Shown here: positions 23,534 to 26,414 of the stretch, piece by piece
Position numbering within the stretch: the first letter of the stretch is position 1
How the letters are laid out: each line of letters opens with the position of its first letter
Source of the DNA: an uncultured Anaerolineales bacterium
Lineage (GTDB): Bacteria > Chloroflexota > Anaerolineae > Anaerolineales > Villigracilaceae
NCBI GenBank assembly: GCA_937928015.1
Contig: CALFXA010000109.1
Coordinates: forward strand, 1-26,414
Reading direction: 5' to 3'
DNA: 26,414 nucleotides
The notes under the pieces: model-generated
Databases searched by the model: none
The model's input: the letters and a program-made list of their open reading frames with translations, nothing else
Told to the model about the DNA's origin: nothing
Position numbers and translations under genes: made by a program

Positions 23534-24562
23534 TTAACTGCTGGCGGGGACGCTAAAAGCGATACGGGTCCCTTTTCCAACGGCGCTATCCACTTCAAAA
23601 GTTCCACCGAGCATTTCGGCACGTTCACGGATAAGCTTGAGACCGAGGCTGGCACCTTCTTCGAGTAAGGAAGTGTCAAATCCCTTACCATTATCATCTA
23701 CACTAACGCGCAGAGCTTCGTTGCCCACATCTAACTGAACCTTGATTGAAGTGGCCTGGCTATGGCGCGCCGCATTTCCCAATAATTCCTGGATGGCGCG
23801 GAACATCATAACCTCGATATACGGCTCCAGGCGGCGCTCATTACCTGTCACCTGGAGGTTCACGTCCAGGGAAGTTTGCTCCTTAAAGGCGTCAACATAT
23901 TTTCGGATGGTCGGAACCAGGCCAAGGTCATCGAGCATCATGGGGCGGAGCTCAAAGATGAAATTACGAACCTTCTGGAAGGTTCCCATGGCGGCCATCT
24001 TGAGGCTCCCCAACTCGTCCTTCGCCTGGGCGGGATCAGCGTCCAACAGGCGCATGGCAATCTCAGTTTGGAGGATGAAATTGGACAGGGCCTGAGCGGG
24101 GCCATCGTGCATTTGACGCGAAAGGCGCTGACGCTCTGCCTCTTGCGCCTTGACGATCATCTCGATGCCCTCCATTGGGCTTTTTCCAGTCCCGGAGGCT
24201 GTCGAGGATACGGGACCAGACTGCCCCGCGAATTCCAACAATGCCTTGTATTTTTCGAGGTGCTGTTTGTCGTTCTGGAGCTTATCGAGCTGACCCCGCA
24301 TCACAAACAGGCGTTGCTGCGCATCCAGGGCCGAGTCGTAGGCCATGCGGATTTCTTCAGGTGAGACCTGAATGCTTTGTTTCTGGATCTGTTGCAGGTG
24401 CGAGGTGATGGCTGCATTCCGCTGGGTTAACTTCGCCAGTTCCCCCTGGCTTTGCTCGATCATTAATGTGACCTCGCGCAGGGAACGCTGCGTGTCTTCC
24501 AGTTCGGCTTGCACATTGAAACCGCTTTGGGCGGTGGTATCTTCCAATTCTTCCAGAGACAT
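23534..24562 (-). CDS. DegS-like cytoplasmic sensor histidine kinase
   Basis: 342 residues, no membrane segment. An N-terminal coiled-coil (about 15-115, DegS sensor-like) precedes HisKA_3 with the phospho-acceptor His152 in LSRQMHDGPAQAL. Then comes the ATPase domain: N-box ELLGNAARHS, G1 box DDNGKGFD and LGLKLIRERAEMLGGTFEVD. It should phosphorylate the response regulator whose stop lies only five bases upstream of this start (GAGGAG ribosome binding site). Like Bacillus DegS, it senses from the cytoplasm. Its position directly before the pilin genes suggests control of pilus or attachment. Confidence 0.93.
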   Translation of the reverse strand: MSLEELEDTTAQSGFNVQAELEDTQRSLREVTLMIEQSQGELAKLTQRNAAITSHLQQIQKQSIQVSPEEIRMAYDSALDAQQRLFVMRGQLDKLQNDKQHLEKYKALLEFAGQSGPVSSTASGTGKSPMEGIEMIVKAQEAERQRLSRQMHDGPAQALSNFILQTEIAMRLLDADPAQAKDELGSLKMAAMGTFQKVRNFIFELRPMMLDDLGLVPTIRKYVDAFKEQTSLDVNLQVTGNERRLEPYIEVMMFRAIQELLGNAARHSQATSIKVQLDVGNEALRVSVDDNGKGFDTSLLEEGASLGLKLIRERAEMLGGTFEVDSAVGKGTRIAFSVPASS

Positions 24563-24567
24563 CGACC

Positions 24568-25269
24568 TTACTCCTCAATTCCAAATTTCGCGTCCTTCAG
24601 GGTAACCCAGCCGCGCTTGAGAGCATAGACGACGGCCTGCGTGCGATCCTCCACGCCAAATTTTCGCAGGATGGCAGTCACGTGATTCTTGACCGTCTGA
24701 TGACTGATTCCCAGCAGGCTGGCGATCTCCTTGTTGCTCAAGCCGCGTACCACACAGGCCAGCACTTCCATTTCGCGTTCGGACAGCGGATGGAACGGAC
24801 TGCCCGGTTCGCTGTACGAGCGGCGCGCGCCTTCCATCTGGTCCTCGACCCATTGTTCCAACTCGCGGCGGTTGAAGACCTTCTCGCCGACCACGAACTT
24901 ACCCTCTGCCACCTCGCGGATGATGCGCGGCAGACTCTGGGGCTGGAGGTCCTTGGAACAATAGGCGGCAGCGCCCGCCAACACAGCATGGATGGCCTGC
25001 TCGACGTCGTCGTACCCGGTCATCAGGAAGACACGAGTAGGCAGTTTATCCTGGGTAACCTGGTGCGTGATTTGCTGCCCATTCATACCGGGTAGGTTCA
25101 CATCCAAAACGGCCACGGCAGGGCGCAAGGAACGGATCAGGTTCAAGCCTTCTTCACCGTTGGCGGTCTGCCCTACCACATTCATATCAGGTTCGAGCGA
25201 CAACGCATCCACAACGCCCTGACGAAACAGCGGATGGTCATCGACAACGATCAGTGTTATCTGTTTCAT
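24568..25269 (-). CDS. NarL/FixJ-type response regulator (DegU-like)
   Basis: 233 residues. The receiver carries Asp10/Asp11 and phospho-acceptor Asp56 (VLDVNLPG), switch Thr in FLMTGYDD and Lys in CSKDLQ. A linker with FNRRELEQWV follows, then a LuxR-type helix-turn-helix (about 165-225: LSEREMEVLACVVRGLSNKE, IASLLGISHQTVKNHV). It is the partner of the adjacent DegS-like kinase. I use ATG 25269 so that the protein begins MKQITLIVVDDHP; a longer frame to 25326 would overlap the neighbouring gene. It is likely to regulate the downstream flp genes. Confidence 0.94.
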   Translation of the reverse strand: MKQITLIVVDDHPLFRQGVVDALSLEPDMNVVGQTANGEEGLNLIRSLRPAVAVLDVNLPGMNGQQITHQVTQDKLPTRVFLMTGYDDVEQAIHAVLAGAAAYCSKDLQPQSLPRIIREVAEGKFVVGEKVFNRRELEQWVEDQMEGARRSYSEPGSPFHPLSEREMEVLACVVRGLSNKEIASLLGISHQTVKNHVTAILRKFGVEDRTQAVVYALKRGWVTLKDAKFGIEE

Positions 25270-25315
25270 GTATCCCGTCCGAGTCGGATTTTTCTGCAAT
25301 GGACATTTTAACCCA

Positions 25316-26413
25316 TTAAGGTGCATTCCAGCGGTAAATTGTCATGCTAATGCCATCTATTTCATATGCGATGACGCCATTTGCCACAAAAACCACTTCT
25401 TTTCCCTGAATCATCTGGGGGTAGAGATCGGGGAAGGCAATCAGATAATCGGCGCCTTGGGTATCGAGATAGGCCGCCAAGCGGTCCTCGTCGCGGATGA
25501 AGGGAATCACCTCAGGCGAGACCAGCCCTGCCAGGTCGATCAAGGCATGGTTGTCGAAGTAGCCTAGCGCACCAATATCGTGGACCGCCAAGAGGGCATC
25601 GGGCGGGAGGTTGGCGGCAGCCCACTTTGCAGTGGCCACCATTTCGCCTTCGATGAAGGCCACATCTCTTGCATAAGAGCGCGCTCCCAGGGCAATAAAC
25701 AAGAGTGTGACCATTGCCAGGCTCATCCGCCAAAACGTGTCGGCGATCCAGTGATAGCGGCCAAAGGTCCTGGAGGAGGAGAATTCCACGACGGCCAGCA
25801 GACCCAGCAAGAAGAAGATGGGCATGGCGGGCATAATGTAGCGTCCGTGCTGATAAACGGGCAGGCGCATCAAGTACAACCCCATGTATCCCAGCGACCA
25901 GGCCAGCGCGGACAGGCTGCCCCAGTCCCATTTTCGGAAGGAGCGCGCCGCCCACACCAGCACACCAGGAATCAATAGGAAGGAGGGTCCAACCAGCAAC
26001 TGGAGCGACAGTTCTTTCAGGCGCGAGAGGATCGGAAGAGTCTGCCAGACAGCATATTCAGCCTGTTTGGCGTAGAAAGTGTTCGGCATGGGTGTGCCGC
26101 CGATGAGCAGGTTGAAGAAAAGATAGAACACGAACAAAACGCCAAAGCCGATGAAATACTTGACCAACCCACTCAGGCGGGAGTGCATATCCTTTTCGGT
26201 CAGGAGGATTGTCAGCACGGCTGGGCCGAGCAGGGTTAGGCCATCGGGGCGGACCCAGACAGAGAGGCCTGTCAGCAGGCCGAGGGTCAGGTAGCGGCGG
26301 GAGCCTGTCATCAAAGCAACCAGGATGACGGTCGCCAGCAATCCATGAAGCAGGGTCTCCATCCCAGACATGGCCGCCCAAAGCAGATGCCATTCCACCG
26401 CCATGAAGATTCC
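25316..26413 (-). CDS. Multi-pass membrane glycosyltransferase-like protein, 5' end beyond the window
   Basis: At least 365 residues, open at the right edge (frame continues as GIF before MAVEW). About seven or eight hydrophobic segments are visible, then a soluble C-terminal part. Features resembling GT39/GT-C mannosyltransferases and mycobacterial-type arabinofuranosyl-transferase relatives are a membrane-embedded N-terminal half, YQHGRYIMPAMPIFFLLGLL and the C-terminal LLAVHDIGALGYFDNHALID followed by LAGLVSPEVIPFI. Such enzymes transfer sugars from polyprenyl phosphates outside the membrane. The missing N-terminus would hold the catalytic Asp loop, so the activity is inferred. It ends 46 bases before the response regulator. 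Confidence 0.82.
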   Translation of the reverse strand, partial: GIFMAVEWHLLWAAMSGMETLLHGLLATVILVALMTGSRRYLTLGLLTGLSVWVRPDGLTLLGPAVLTILLTEKDMHSRLSGLVKYFIGFGVLFVFYLFFNLLIGGTPMPNTFYAKQAEYAVWQTLPILSRLKELSLQLLVGPSFLLIPGVLVWAARSFRKWDWGSLSALAWSLGYMGLYLMRLPVYQHGRYIMPAMPIFFLLGLLAVVEFSSSRTFGRYHWIADTFWRMSLAMVTLLFIALGARSYARDVAFIEGEMVATAKWAAANLPPDALLAVHDIGALGYFDNHALIDLAGLVSPEVIPFIRDEDRLAAYLDTQGADYLIAFPDLYPQMIQGKEVVFVANGVIAYEIDGISMTIYRWNAP

Positions 26414-26414
26414 C

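Overview
The window looks like one edge-to-edge piece of a metagenomic or draft-genome contig from a Chloroflexota bacterium, most likely class Anaerolineae. This is an inference, not a database result. It rests on GC-rich coding with strong AGGAG-type ribosome binding sites, a Tad/Flp pilus locus with a receiver-fused CpaE and no secretin (as expected of a single-membrane cell), a DUF348-G5-propeller lipoprotein, and dense palindromic intergenic repeats. The first 46 bases are not biological: they match the Illumina TruSeq index adapter, so the caspase gene at the left edge is cut by adapter read-through. The right edge cuts a membrane glycosyltransferase gene.

Region 1 (about 47-7750, all minus strand) is a defence-like cassette. 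In transcription order it holds a single-chain type IIG restriction-modification enzyme, a large LRR-Roc-COR (Roco) GTPase, a small membrane-associated protein resembling effector-associated constant component EACC1, and a caspase-like protease whose C-terminus is lost. The last three read as sensor/switch, adaptor and death effector. Placing them behind an RM enzyme suggests a layered defence: DNA cleavage with a suicidal back-up. The RM gene carries an in-frame palindromic insert and an AT-rich 3' half, which are signs of mosaicism.

Region 2 (7751-8311) has no convincing gene. It holds a 37-bp palindrome and an array of thirteen degenerate 21-bp units whose consensus is itself a palindrome. 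Region 3 (8312-16691) is ordinary chromosome: a small conserved protein, scpB, two lipoproteins, a UDP-glucuronate decarboxylase-like gene coupled to a GtrA-family gene, a small hypothetical protein, a hotdog thioesterase, convergent folB and folE, hpf and comF. Several rho-independent terminators separate these units.

Region 4 (16755-25269, minus strand) is a Tad/Flp pilus locus. In transcription order it holds a DegU-like response regulator, a DegS-like histidine kinase, three tandem flp pilin genes (two encode identical proteins), cpaB, a receiver-CpaE fusion, cpaF/tadA, tadB and tadC, followed by comF, hpf and folE. Each pilin gene has its own promoter-like sequence. The flp2 promoter overlaps the flp3 terminator, which suggests pilin transcripts are controlled apart from the assembly machinery. 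No prepilin peptidase, TadE-like minor pilin or secretin is present in the window.
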